64,000 nucleotides of DNA from Corythucha ciliata (taxonomy: Eukaryota; Arthropoda; Insecta; Hemiptera; Tingidae): contig CM075938.1 of the NCBI GenBank assembly GCA_038030265.1, forward strand, positions 16,965,009 to 17,029,008. The letters are read 5' to 3'. Of the stretch, positions 10,561-21,019 are shown one piece after another. Positions within the stretch are counted from its first letter, which is position 1. Each line of letters opens with the position of its first letter. Under the pieces are notes generated by a model. That model saw nothing but the letters and a program-made list of their open reading frames with translations, was not told where the DNA came from and did no database searches. The translations under genes were made by a program, and so were the position numbers.

Positions 10561-10861
10561 TTGGGGACACAAATCGGAGTGGCTGACATCTGGTGTTATC
10601 AGTGAAAAAGCTCTGAGTGGCATATGAGACATGATAATTCATTCACACTATCGTGATTGTTTGGCCTAAAAGCGGTATATTTTGTGCGATACTAAGGTAA
10701 GCTGATTTTTATTTGTGTAATTAATGTAAGTACTACTCATTGAATAAACGCATGATCTTCTTGGCTGTTAAAACTAATTCTTTCTTCATCGAAATGATTA
10801 GTCCAACAGGGATTTCAATCTCTTCTGGAATAGAGGCGATTTACCTTGTATTCTTGTTTCC

Positions 10862-13728
10862 ATGCTTCATTATCTGCAACACGCAATGATAGGTATATTT
10901 CAGATGGACTCGGATATTGTCGATCTGCCTGAAATCATCCGATACATTGGCGATTTCCAGCGACCTTTAATTGAGGGGTCCGCTGTGCTAAAAGCAAAAC
11001 ATGTTGTTGAGTGTGGCGTTGTTCGCGAAGATGTCAATTCCCACCAATTTTTTGCGTTATGCCTTCAAACATCTAGCTTGGACAGCCCACCTCACGAAGT
11101 TTTTGTTGAAATAGTGAAATAGTGCACCTGTAAGGCAGGTTCGGGAAAGTGCAAACATATTTCTGCACTTCTGTTACTCCTGAATAGGCGAGATTTGTAT
11201 TATATTTATATGGCTATTTTGGAAGTGAATTTAGTAAGTTTCCCACTGCCACTTTTCTAGGATCACTCTAGACGAAGTCAAGCGCGTCAGCTGTACTGAC
11301 TTGCGACAAAGTTGGGGAACATTGAAGAAGTCGTGCAAAGAAATGTACGAGGCGAAGCCAGTCTCCTCGTTTTGCCACTTCAAACAATGTTCCAACCCCT
11401 ACAAAGATACGGCCAAGGAAATTGACCTTTTCCCACATTTCTTTGAAGAATTCAAAAAGGAAGTATTGAGCTGTAAGTATTCACGAACATTGGTCTCCTT
11501 CATGTAATTAGAAAAAGCCTGAGCAATTCGATGTCACTTTGCTGACCTGGTTGATACACACGCCATTTCCCATTGCATGATTTTTCGAGGAGGCAAAAGT
11601 GGTTCAAGAAATTGAATTATTTGAGGAAGAGGAAAACTACCAAGGGGTTTACTTCTTGTGGAATTAACGTGAGTTACTGAATTACCCTCGCGCAACTCAG
11701 GGTCTGATCTACTGTGGGAGGGGGCTAGGAGGGGCATTTGCCCCATGCGGCACTTGAGATGCTCTGATTAAAACGAAAATTGAGTTGAACCAATATTAGT
11801 TTTGTTCAAGTGATAGCAAACCCTGTGTTGGCCTCTTTCTAAGCCCAAAGTTCGAGTATTTGACAAAAACGGAACCCGATTTCGATGATTTGGCTATTTC
11901 AAAAACTATTTTCGTCCTTAGCTCCTTAAAAACTCTTATGCCGCTGCGGGGTTAGCTCCCTGAAAAGGTCAATTTTCGAAATCGAAATTTCCCTGATGTT
12001 GGCTCATTTTTCAACAGCAATTTCGTGGATCTCGCTCCTTTAAAACAAAATTAGCGTATTTGGCCATTTCAAAGCTCATTTTTTGCTAATTATTTGGCAC
12101 TCACAGAACCCCAATAATTTCGCTCTTTAAAAAAAAAAAAAAAACAAAAACAAAAAAACATTCTTTCGGTTGGCTTGCAATAAGCAATTTCACGGGGTCG
12201 ACTCACTTGAATAACCATTTCGTTGCCATTTCTCCTTGGTAAATTATAACAAAATTAAAAAAATTATAAAAAGTGAAATACATGCATGGAATGTGGATTA
12301 GCTCAGTATCATTGGAGGGAGGAACTTGGCCACTCTCCCTGAGATACGTTTTTAAAAATCCCCAGATTTGTAAAATTAGTTTAAATTTTGTTTCTCTCCT
12401 AAAAGAGTTGTTTGTTTTTCTGTTTAAGGTTGCCCCAATTCAGCTTTGGCTGTTTTCGAGGAAGGGAGGTCTGTCAGGACCCCCTTGGGAAGATAGGAAG
12501 CGGAAGTGGAAGAAATGTGTCGGATGGTCCTGGTGAACTCGTCCAATTCTTTGTTCAGCGAATTGGAGAATGATTTTTTCTTTCTCCTGCATAGCTGCAC
12601 TCAGGACGAAATACACTTTTACCAGGAGAGCGTCGTATTGACCGAAAACGATGCGGTAGATATTGCGCTGAAGACCAGTCAACAGGCCTCATCCACAGAA
12701 TGGTTCAAAATGCGCCGACTAAGAATAACGGCGAGCAACGCGTATACAGTTGACTCTCGATATAACGATTCTCAAGGGACAGTGAGAATTACTCGTAATA
12801 TCGAGTTTTCGCTATAAAAAGAGCTCGTTGTATCAAAAAAACCTGAAAAAAATTCGTTCTAACAAGAGTGATCGACTAGAGAGGAGTTTAGGAAGCCAAA
12901 AAGAAGCATCGTCAGCGGAACATAGTTATTTCGAGTGGAAGGGACCTCGCTATAGCAAGTCGAACGGGGGCCTTACCTCGTTGTATAGCGTGTTCAGGTC
13001 ACAGCAAGGAAAGAAAAGTCTCGTAGTATCGAGTGTCAAAAAATGCATAGTTTTTTCTCGCACTATCGAGAATTTTTCAGGGGACCAAGCTTTCAACTCG
13101 TTATACTAAGGTTCTCGTTGTATCAAGAGACGCTATAACAAGAGTCGACTGTAATTTGTTTACCTACGGCCGTGGACGAGGTCCTGTTGACTGGAACGGA
13201 AAATTATCGAAAATAGTGTGGCCAAAATTTGCCGGTAATTACGCCACAACATACGGCAAAAAAAGTGAAACTCATGCAGTTGCTGCGTATGAAGCAAAAA
13301 CGGGGTATGAAGTTTTTAAATTGGGCCTTTTATGCAGCCCTAAAGAACCGTGGCTAGGCTACAGTCCCGACGGAATAGCAAAATGTGGCGGAGAAAATGT
13401 CCTTAGACTTATTGAAGTCAAAAGTCCTCTATGCGGAAGGCTAAAAAATCTTAGCGAAATCGTTGACACGCTCGACTACCTGGTACGTGAGGGCGATGAA
13501 ATGGTACTAAAAAAAAACTATGCATACTACGCCCAGGACCAGTTGGGCATGTTGATTACTAATGTTAATGTCTCTGATTTTGTTGTTTATTCAAAACATG
13601 AAAATGATGTTTTGATCGTACCTACAGAATTTGACGAAGATTTTGTTAGAAAACTCGTATTAAGATTGGATGACGTTTGTTTTAATTATTATTTGAAATT
13701 TCTAACGGAAAATAAAACAAAATTGTGA
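10862..13728 (+). CDS. Spliced SWIM zinc finger / YqaJ-type nuclease gene, interrupted
   Basis: Segments in order: 10862-11122 (N-terminal, ends in an in-frame TAG), then 11123-11190 with a SWIM motif C-T-C...K-C-K-H; an exon at about 11263-11472 after an acceptor TTTTCTAG, ending at a donor GTAAGT; then 12506-12746 continued by 13152-13728. The last part has Y-G-K-K-S-E, W-L-G-Y-S-P-D-G, I-E-V-K-S and Y-Y-A-Q-D-Q, the D...E-x-K core and Gln motifs of YqaJ/lambda-exonuclease-like PD-(D/E)XK enzymes. A 405-bp MITE splits it inside R-I-T-A-S-N-A-Y. A poly(A) signal lies near 13770. The TAG before the SWIM motif is either a mutation or sits in an intron I cannot define. It faces the transposase gene and probably belongs to the same transposon. 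The exact exon borders are inferred. Confidence 0.75.
11870..12250 (+). repeat. Degenerate quasi-tandem repeat, family gamma, in a YqaJ-gene intron
   Basis: Repeats a theme of a GGCTCATTTCAAA-type phrase followed by CAATTTCG and a G/C-rich phrase, with irregular 40-60-bp spacing and an A-rich interruption near 12130. It sits between the exon ending at 11472 and the one starting near 12500. Confidence 0.5.
12747..13151. mobile_element. 405-bp Tc1/mariner- or pogo-type MITE inside the YqaJ exon
   Basis: The ends are CAGTTGACTCTCGATATAACG on the left and the diverged complement on the right (CAGTCGACTCTTGTTATAGCG read inward). A TA dinucleotide stands on both sides (12745-46 and 13152-53). Taking out the element with one TA rejoins the YqaJ reading frame with no lost codon. 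TA duplication and a CAGT(C/T)GACTC start fit pogo/Tigger-like non-autonomous elements. The interior short ORFs are not credible proteins. Confidence 0.9.
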
Positions 13729-14008
13729 TTTTTAAAGCGAGGATTCTTTTTGCACATTATGAATAAATTCCAGAAAATAATTGAATATTTGACAAAATAA
13801 ACAGTAAAAACGCATAAATGTAGGTAGGTAGTTGTAAAGACTGTACAGCAAACTTTTGAGAATTGATGCACTTGCGGAAGTTGGGACTAACGAAAGTAAT
13901 TACCTAACATCAAATCTTATACAAACACAACAAACAAAATTAACGCTCGAAAGATACCTATTCTGCAGGGAGCCACAAAAAAAGCACCGAGGAAGTATTC
14001 GCCAAAAA

Positions 14009-15113
14009 TTAAAATTTGTCGAGGTGCATTGTAGGAGTACCCAAGTTGGCTATGGCACAGACTATAGTTAATATATTGTCGATGTGGCCAACAAGGTTCC
14101 ACTGTAATTTTTCTTGTAATATTTTGAACGTTTTCAGTCTTTGTATTGTTCTTTCTACATGAACTCTTGCTTTAGCAATTGCCGAATTCCTAAGCCCATC
14201 CTCCACAGATAATTGCTTTTTTTTTGCCGACAAATGGAGGTCTATACAAAGTAACATTCCTGGACAAACATTCTTTCTCGATCATGAACCCCTTATCGGT
14301 CATGACCGCATCGCCTGGTTCAAGTTTGTCCAGAATGCCACTTTGTATAGTGATAGCCTTGTCCGAGGCCCTTCCACCATATGCCTGGCTGCAGAATGTG
14401 ACTAGCCCGTCAGGCGCTATGCCTACCATATATTTGACTGTGTGTGTCCCCTTGTAGTGGGAGTAAGACTTGATTCTGCAAGCAAGGCATTTGGTACTTT
14501 CTAACATGGTTTCAGAACAGTCCAAAACTATCCGCGTGTCGCAAAAGTCAGCAAATGATTTTGGCATGTTCTTTTGTATGCTTTCTTTCGGAGGCCATGG
14601 GATTAAACATTTAAGAAACGCAGCCAGTTGAGGGACTGTGACATTGAAATAATTAATACAAGTCTGAGGCGTAACGTGGAAAAAAGCAGACAGACATTTA
14701 AAGGACAGATTTAGTTTCAATTTAATGAAAACTAGAATAATTCGCTCGTCCGAACGAAGCAAAAACTTTGTTGAGTGAGAAGCTAAGATTCTATCTAAGG
14801 CGAGGGCGATAACTTGAAGAAAGCGAAATGATGATAGTCCAGTGAAAGAGTGAAGGCTGCTGTCACTTTCTATCAAGTCCAAGAAAGTTGGTCGTTTACT
14901 TGATACAGTCGATACTTGAATGCCTTTGTCAAATTTGCGACTAGTCTCTTGGATGTTTTTATTATCCGATTGGGAAGAGGACTTTAGCTGAAGAAGTGCT
15001 ATGACCGCCTGTTCTACTTCCTCGCTATTTTCTTCCATCTGAAGATCAGTCAACCGAACATTTTGAACAGCATCTTCGTTTTCAACATCACACGTGGCAA
15101 AATTCCCCGAACT
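14009..15113 (-). CDS. DDE_Tnp_4 transposase (THAP/ISL2EU type), one frameshift
   Basis: The exon starts after a splice acceptor (ATTATTACAG) at 15113 and is open to about 14220, so the ATG at 15053 is probably internal. Residues about 100-137 (counted from 15053) match an HTH_Tnp_4 helix-turn-helix. The catalytic domain shows L-D-C-S-E (first Asp, residue 178), S-Y-S-H-Y-K-G-T-H, Y-G-G-R-A-S-D-K and M-T-D-K-G-F (second Asp, residue 253). A nine-A run (14216-14224) shifts the frame; the new frame, which stops at 14009, carries R-V-H-V-E-R-T-I with the catalytic Glu. Apart from that slip the domain is complete. An upstream THAP exon is expected, and one lies at 20175-19897. Confidence 0.85.
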
Positions 15114-15231
15114 GTAATAATAATTAGTTTAGCTACTCATCAATTTCACGGAAGCTTAGGGCCTTATTCTTAAACGACATTCAGTTGTTGCTTTTCCCAT
15201 TTGCTTAATAGATTTCAAATCAGTCGTTTAA

Positions 15232-15379
15232 AGCCGGATACGCACATGCGGTACTTTCCAAGTAACGAGCAAAATATTATTCAACCAATTTCTAGCAATT
15301 GCCTAGAAACCGACTAACTGAAAATTTTAAAAAAAGGCTTTGTTTTTGATACTTACGTATCACATGTTTGTACCCGGCT
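15232..15379. mobile_element. 148-bp PIF/Harbinger-type MITE, copy 1
   Basis: Ends AGCCGG...CCGGCT with TAA on both sides (15229-31 and 15380-82), the TWA duplication typical of PIF/Harbinger. The middle phrase (TTTCTAGCAATTGCCTAGAAAC) is shared with the copy at 17.5 kb. Confidence 0.85.
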
Positions 15380-15559
15380 TAAAATAAGAAATAGCCTGTT
15401 TTGAAGCGCTATAAGTGAATACTCGGTTCGAAAGTCGTTTATGAATGTGTACCAAAAAGAAATATACTCAAGGTGAAACGCGAAGAATTATGAATGGAAG
15501 AAAAAGAAAAACATAGAAGTGAAAAATAAACATAACAATTAAGGGTTAGGTCGACAATA

Positions 15560-15970
15560 GGGAATTATTGCATAACCGTCTGACGCTCAACGTTAACGGT
15601 TATGTGACGTCATGATAAAATTCAAATTTTGAGTTTAAGCGTTAATTAAAAACGTTTAAAGACCAGTATGAGGAGGTGTTTTATTAATTTATTTGAAGCA
15701 ATTAAGTGCATCTATGGCCCCGTTGCAAAACTCAAAAAAATGGTCAGCACTTAGTAAGGTTTGATTATTAACACATGTAAAATCAGAGAGAAGGATTCAT
15801 CGCGCTTAATCGTGTTATAGTTTTGCAACGGACCCAATGCCATACCATGCGTTCATATTTTAGCGCAACTGTAATTTGCTAACTCTTTTTCCACCGACTC
15901 AAACTGCTACGCTTATGTGACGTCATATAACCGTTAACGTTAACCGTCAGACGGTTATGCAATAACTCCC
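15560..15970. mobile_element. 411-bp inverted-repeat MITE with TA flanks
   Basis: Arms of about 55 bp begin GGGAATTATTGCATAACCG on the left and its near complement on the right. TA lies at 15558-59 and 15971-72. It contains a smaller MITE (15717-15835). No ORF. Confidence 0.85.
15717..15835. mobile_element. About 119-bp MITE nested in the 15.56-kb MITE
   Basis: Terminal inverted repeats GGCCCCGTTGCAAAACT and AGTTTTGCAACGGACCC. It lies wholly inside the larger element, so it inserted later. Confidence 0.75.
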
Positions 15971-17113
15971 TAATGTCTGTTTGAACGTTGCTAAGGGTTT
16001 AAACGATTTTGTGTTCAAAATGCAAATTTCTGATAGGGGTGTAAGCACCTATGCTCAGACGGAACTTTAAACTCGTGTGGTCGACCCGGACCTCAATTGG
16101 ATAATTCGTGACCGGCTCAACACAACTGAAAGAGACACGAGAAATAAATTTTGCTGTGATCGGTTATTAGGCCAGTAAAATTAGATCAAATAGAGGGGAA
16201 GGGAGGCTCTCGAAATAATTACGAGCAAGCTGAAAACCAATTAAATACCTTCAAGAGGTAGTGAGGTGTCATCCAAGTTTGTGTTTCATTTTGGTAGCCA
16301 AAAAACCTCGAAATTTTGACACTTGTCTGAGTATTTTGCAAATTGCTCGAAAACGATCGGTCGTACAGTTAAGAACACCGTATACTTGATTAAAGAGGAC
16401 TGAATTCTCCGTCGATTGAAAACAAAATGTTGGTATCGGTTGATTATTCAAATTTTTACGGCCGATAAAATATGTCATTTTTTTTCTTTTCTTCAAAAAG
16501 CCTCATGATCATGAACCATTCTTTTAAGCGGCGAATCTTGGCAGAGTTTGTATAAATCAATGTTCCCTCCCTAAAAATCATTTACATCCCCCCCCCCCCT
16601 AAGATTTGTAAAAGCTCTACGTATTTCAAAGCGGTAATGTTTTGGATACTTCTTCCCAAAAACTCGAACCTACCCAGTGAAATTTTCTGCCAACCTTCTT
16701 CACTTTGTAACCAGGTTATTTTGACGCCCTTAATGCATTCAGATAATAACTTATAGGAGTACACAAATGTGGTGTGCTCAATTCACTTAGTCTACCTCTC
16801 AGCGGCTGGATCAGTATAGTGGAAGTCATGGGTGGAGTCTTTATTACTTCCTCTACTCTCAGGATATCCTCTTCAACCCCCTCTTCCGGGTAGCCTTTTC
16901 ATCAAAATCTTGGAGTCGTCAAATTTTTGAAGTCACTCATTCTCACAGGAACGTCCCTTGCATGATTAGCAGGGTACTGAACATTTCAGCCCAACTTTCC
17001 GAAAGGAGCATCCCTTTATGAATACACGTGCAAAATGTTACACGATAATGTTGATGAATCCCGGACAGTGTGGCTCTGCCACTCCTGGCTAGTGTGATCA
17101 GGCTAACGGCTTA

Positions 17114-17329
17114 TTGGTTTGTAGGACCGGGCAAGTACTTATTCAAAAAGCAGTTCAAGTTAGGTACGCTGAGTTCAAAGCATTTATATTTTGCACTAAA
17201 TGGTGTACGACAAGCCGCTGCTCCTGTCGGAAAGTAGGCCTGAAATGTTCAGTAGCGTGTTCGTCATGCAGAGGACATTCCTGCAAAAACGTGCCAACCC
17301 TCCCAAGAGAAACGCACTTCTCCACATAG
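17114..17329 (+). CDS. Cys-rich (CXC-like) exon fragment
   Basis: About 30 residues with the pattern C-T-T-x-R-C-S-C-R-K-x-G-L-K-C, then C-x-x-C-R-G-H-S-C. Such Cys-rich modules occur at the C-termini of several uncharacterised insect proteins, many of them transposon-related. An acceptor-like TTGTAG precedes it. It is too short to assign; it may be the last exon of the 2.74-kb element's lost protein. Confidence 0.4.
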   Translation: MVCRTGQVLIQKAVQVRYAEFKAFIFCTKWCTTSRCSCRKVGLKCSVACSSCRGHSCKNVPTLPRETHFST

Positions 17330-17503
17330 TGAATTAGACACTGATGATCACACCCATACCACGCCCAAACGCTCAAAATCATAGTATGAAAATAATAGCA
17401 TAAATCTAATTGTGAAATATACGAAATTTTTTAGCTGAAAATGTCTTCAAAGGGTTAAATGTCATAAAACATAATTTTTAATGTCATAAAAGTCATAGAA
17501 TAA

Positions 17504-17644
17504 AGCCAGCTCCACACATCCGGTGTTCGTCAAATAACGAGCAAACTATTTATCAATTTCTAGCATTGCCTAGAAACTGACCAACTGAAAATTGAAAAAT
17601 ATTTTGCTCGTTATTTGGCAAATACCGCATGTGTGGAGCCGGCT
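17504..17644. mobile_element. 141-bp PIF/Harbinger-type MITE, copy 2
   Basis: Ends AGCCAGCTCC...GGAGCCGGCT, with TAA at 17501-03 and 17645-47. Same family as 15232-15379, but with better-paired arms (about 40 bp). Confidence 0.88.
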
Positions 17645-17886
17645 TAAAGGTCATAAAATGAAAAATAAAAGAAATAAACTGCCTGTCTCTGGTAATGGTA
17701 TTACATATACGATAAATATGTATAGCAAAAAAGGTAGCAGCAAATTTCAAAAATTGGTACTATAGTTTTGGGCAAATATACCTTGAATAATACCTCTTTA
17801 AAATACGCAGCGCGAGTAGAGAACAATTTTTAGAGGGGGGGGGGGCATGAATTTTTATCGATTCTGCCAAGATTCAAACAATAAGT

Positions 17887-18021
17887 CTGGGGCCCTAGTT
17901 AGAGTTGTCGGGAAATAATCCCGCAAGCGGTATCCAAGGACACTTCATCAGAAATAGTATTATCTCGCCATAGCAACCACCTCACATGAGTTTTTCCCGA
18001 CAACTCGGAATAAGGCCCCAG
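17887..18021. mobile_element. About 135-bp MITE
   Basis: Outer ends CTGGGGCC and GGCCCCAG, then GTTGTCGGGAAA pairing with TTTCCCGACAAC. No clear target duplication. Confidence 0.7.
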
Positions 18022-18501
18022 ATGATGAAGAAGTGGTTAAGTGTAATTTTGAAAAAGTGGAGAAAAGTGGCGTTATTCGATCTAAAAAGTATCTAAAATA
18101 TTACCGCAGAGCTTCTACAAATCTGGGAGGCAAATGATTTTTAGGGAGGGGGCATCGATTAATATAAATTCTGCCAAGATTCACCGCTCAAAGAATGGTT
18201 CAAGAGGCTTTTTGAAAAAAAGAAGAAAAATGGCATATTTGATTGGCCGTAAAAATTGGAATAATCAACCGATATCAGTATTTTTTTCCAATCGACGGAG
18301 AATTCAATCCTTTTCAATTGAGAATAGGGTGTTCTTAAGTGTACGATGGACCCTTTTCGAGCAATTTGCAAAACTTGGACAAGCCCCAAAATTTCAAGAG
18401 GTTTTTTGGCTACCAAAATGAAAGCTCAAGGTTTCTGACTGCACAAACTTGGATGTCACATCTCTAGGACCTCTTGAAGGTATGTAAGGGGGAGTTGCAC
18501 G

Positions 18502-18853
18502 GGTGATTCCTCGACCCCCCTCGTCTACTACTCGGCATACATTTTCTCGCCTTATTTCTCCACCAATCCTGGTTTTTAAGGACTCGTTTTAATCTTCAGG
18601 AAATTCCGCATATGCAATAGTTTTCCTTTTTTCAAATTTCATCCCGGAAGTTATTTTAGATTCGCCCTGAACTTTTACCTTGTAATTTCACGGTTTTTTT
18701 CGACTTATTTGAGAAAAGGAAAACTACTGCGTATGCGGAATTTCCTGAAGATTAAAATGAGTCCTTAAAAACCAGGATTGGTGCAGAAATAAGGCCAGAA
18801 AATGTATGCCGAGTAGTAGACGAGGCTTGATTGGAGGGGGTCGAGGAATCACC
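18502..18853. mobile_element. 352-bp foldback MITE inside the right arm of the 2.74-kb element
   Basis: Ends GGTGATTCCTCGACCCCC and its complement, with arms of about 130 bp. The left arm of the host element lacks this segment, which proves later insertion. A CTTGATTGGAGG phrase is present only in its right arm. Confidence 0.88.
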
Positions 18854-18909
18854 AGGTTTCCAGCTTACACGTAATCATTTCGATAGGCCGGCTTAATTTT
18901 ACTGGCCTA

Positions 18910-19890
18910 TGCGGCAAGCCCAGTAGATTCACCATATATCATCAGTAATCCCTCTGTCTAGGCTAAAGACTGCATTGAGTAGTAATTATGGTAGATAATA
19001 CGCACATAAAATTCATCAGCTATAAACATGCACCAACGGAATTATGTGAACAGGCCGGGCCTGCCTATTTTGCTGACGGGTCCAGTCAACGGATTTATAC
19101 CTAGCATGTGACGATAACGACAGGCCTGGCTCGCAGACTATTGTGACAGGCGACATCTGAGGGATTATAGCCTGACGTTGACCGTGACGTGCAGTCCAGA
19201 CTGGAGTTCCGAGATCCGTTACTGCGATCAACAGCCAGGGCCTACGGGCATTGAAGACTCAGGGTAAAAACCAAAGTTTTGTTATCTCCACTAACGCTCA
19301 GTTCAGGCCGGCGGGTTTCCGGAAAAAAATCCGTTCGCGTATGGCCAGCTATTGAGGCACAGAAGACAGAGGACTAATGAGAACCGAACCTTAGTATAAC
19401 TTGAGCATTTTTGCTACCTTTTACAGTGGGTCGAAAGCTTGGAAATGACCATTTCGTAGATAATTAACTCGAGGGATAACTTCACGTTAATTTTCCCTTA
19501 ACTTTCTGCAAGCCCTCTTCGCGAACAATGCGCGTCCAGTGGAATCGCGGCTTTACATGCAACACAACATAAATTTCACATACATTATGGCACATGACAT
19601 CAACACAGAGAGTTCTGAGAGATTTTGCCAATCTTACGAAGCAAAGACCATTGTATGTTAGTACCTACTCTCATATAAATTCACAAAATGTCAACCAAGT
19701 GACACAAGACCAAATGCGACAAGAAACGCAAGTTAGTCACGACACAACACAAAAACTCTGTCGTAACCCATGAAATACCACTCAGACAAAAGATCTCGTT
19801 TCATCCTCCTTTGCTCTCTCATCTTTTTCTTCCTAGGAGAAACAAGTACGTCCAATGGCCGGCGAGGCAAATTTCGGGAAGGAATTGTCC
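18910..19890. other. Intergenic or intron sequence, nothing recognised
   Basis: No domain, RNA gene or inverted repeat stands out. If the THAP exon belongs to the transposase gene, this is part of its intron. Confidence 0.4.
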
Positions 19891-19896
19891 CCTTTT

Positions 19897-20175
19897 TTAG
19901 CCGAGGCTTCTTGGAATATTCTCCTGAAGATAAGGAAACACGTTTCTGGTTAAACGTTCTATCCGATTCATATTTTTAAAAAAAGTTGGTTTACTTGTAA
20001 CGAAGAAATCCCCTGGTTGAAAGTGATCAGAGCAAACCCGCACGAATTTAGATACTTCCTTCCCGATCCTCAATTTTATTTTCCACTTTTTTACTATGTT
20101 TTTCTCAGGAGGGAAACAATGAAAAGAAACATCGGGAGTTCGCTCGTTATTAGGGCATTGAGGGACAACACACAC
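19897..20175 (-). CDS. THAP zinc-finger exon
   Basis: About 92 codons with the THAP C2CH pattern: C-V-V-P-Q-C near the start, F-H-C-F-P, K-K-W-K and C-S-D-H-F-Q-P-G-D-F-F, then a downstream basic segment ending V-F-P-Y-L. THAP domains bind DNA and head many DDE_Tnp_4 transposases. The natural start codon position is GTG, not ATG, directly before C-V-V-P, so the start may be mutated or supplied by another exon. No confident donor was found. It lies 4.8 kb upstream of the transposase exon on the same strand, with nested elements between, and is most simply its first exon; an independent THAP gene is possible. Confidence 0.7.
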   Translation of the reverse strand: MCVVPQCPNNERTPDVSFHCFPPEKNIVKKWKIKLRIGKEVSKFVRVCSDHFQPGDFFVTSKPTFFKNMNRIERLTRNVFPYLQENIPRSLG

Positions 20176-20389
20176 GGCGAAGTGGTTTTTGGGGGGCTCC
20201 CTCGAAGCACGAATAATCGTGGTCCATTTCCTCTACCTGCAACAGTCATTCAATCTAGAAATTAATTACATAAATTGGGCATTGAGCTAACTTACCATGT
20301 CTTAACTGTTGCCTTATCAAATGTTTATATGCCTTTCAGACGACATTTTGAAACGATCGTAACGCTCTCTACAATTCGTTTGAGTTACC

Positions 20390-20600
20390 AATAAATGTCA
20401 ATTTTCTCGTTCAAAGCTATCAATCCCGTCCTGGAAACTGTCGATTCCGTCGTTCAAAACTGTAAGTTTTGTCGCAGTTCAAAACTATCCTATTTATCGT
20501 CCTATAAACTGTAAATTTCGTCGTGGAAACTGTCATTTCGACCTAAAAACTATCAATTCCCTCCTACATTGTACTGTCAATTTTTTCTTAAAAAGTTTCC
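20390..20600 (+). repeat. Degenerate quasi-tandem repeat, family beta, right block
   Basis: Units such as AAACTGTCGATTCCGTCGTTC and AAACTGTAAATTTCGTCG, matching the left block at 10335-10560 in pattern and orientation. Confidence 0.7.
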
Positions 20601-20869
20601 AATTGGTCTGAAAACTGATATTACCAATAAAAAAAATTGAGTTTGAGCCTCTGGAGCTCCAGTACGTAGAAAAATTGGTGATTTTGGCGGAGGAAGTAAG
20701 CAAAAATTTGGAAACTTTGTCCAGAAATCTACTTTTTCGGCAAAAGTGAACTGCTTAGTGCCCCAAATCCACAATTAACGACTTAAGAACAATAAATCAC
20801 TGTTTACTACTTAGCTTACTCAGCCATTGCGCGAGTTTTCCGATTGAATCGTCGCTCTGTGACGAAAAT

Positions 20870-21010
20870 TGCCTGCAGTGCTCGTTCACGGATGAAATCC
20901 AGAAAAGGACTGAGGAAAAGCACTCACTCACGGCTAGAATTGAGAGATAGCGCTTATTCACGTTAAACTTAAGAAATAAATCTCATTATTCGCGGTTGAA
21001 CCTCAGAAAA
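20870..21010 (-). repeat. Family alpha repeat, minus orientation
   Basis: Complement of the TTTTAGCC / GCGAATTAGCGC theme, for example CGGCTAGAATTGAGAGATAGCG. Confidence 0.45.
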
Positions 21011-21019
21011 CACTCCAAC

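Larger units (their letters stand above)
16170..18907. mobile_element. Element with about 490-bp terminal inverted repeats, 2.74 kb
   Basis: 16170-16655 and 18075-18907 are diverged inverted copies over almost their whole length. They start with GGCCAGTAAAATTA and share a long stretch that happens to give similar ORFs in both arms. TA stands on both sides (16168-69, 18908-09). The right arm is longer because it holds a 352-bp foldback. The 1.4-kb interior has a Cys-rich exon and two more MITEs. No transposase is recognisable, so it is unclassified. Confidence 0.8.
10620..20390. mobile_element. Putative ISL2EU-like DNA transposon with nested insertions
   Basis: The block holds a SWIM/YqaJ nuclease gene on the + strand and a DDE_Tnp_4 transposase gene on the - strand, converging tail to tail, with a THAP exon at the far right. 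That pairing is what I recall for ISL2EU elements of the PIF/Harbinger-related group. After subtracting the recognised insertions (about 3.7 kb) the core would be roughly 6 kb. Both sides are flanked by the same beta repeat in the same orientation, as if one array had been split. The termini are uncertain: the left TATTGG-type start near 10558 and its weak complement near 20390 are only partly alike. Confidence 0.45.

Noticed and set aside
16269..18421. Similar ORFs at 16269-16496 (-) and 18134-18421 (+), first read as a duplicated small gene
   Set aside because: They are the two arms of the long terminal inverted repeat; similarity extends far beyond the frames and both have unrelated stops.
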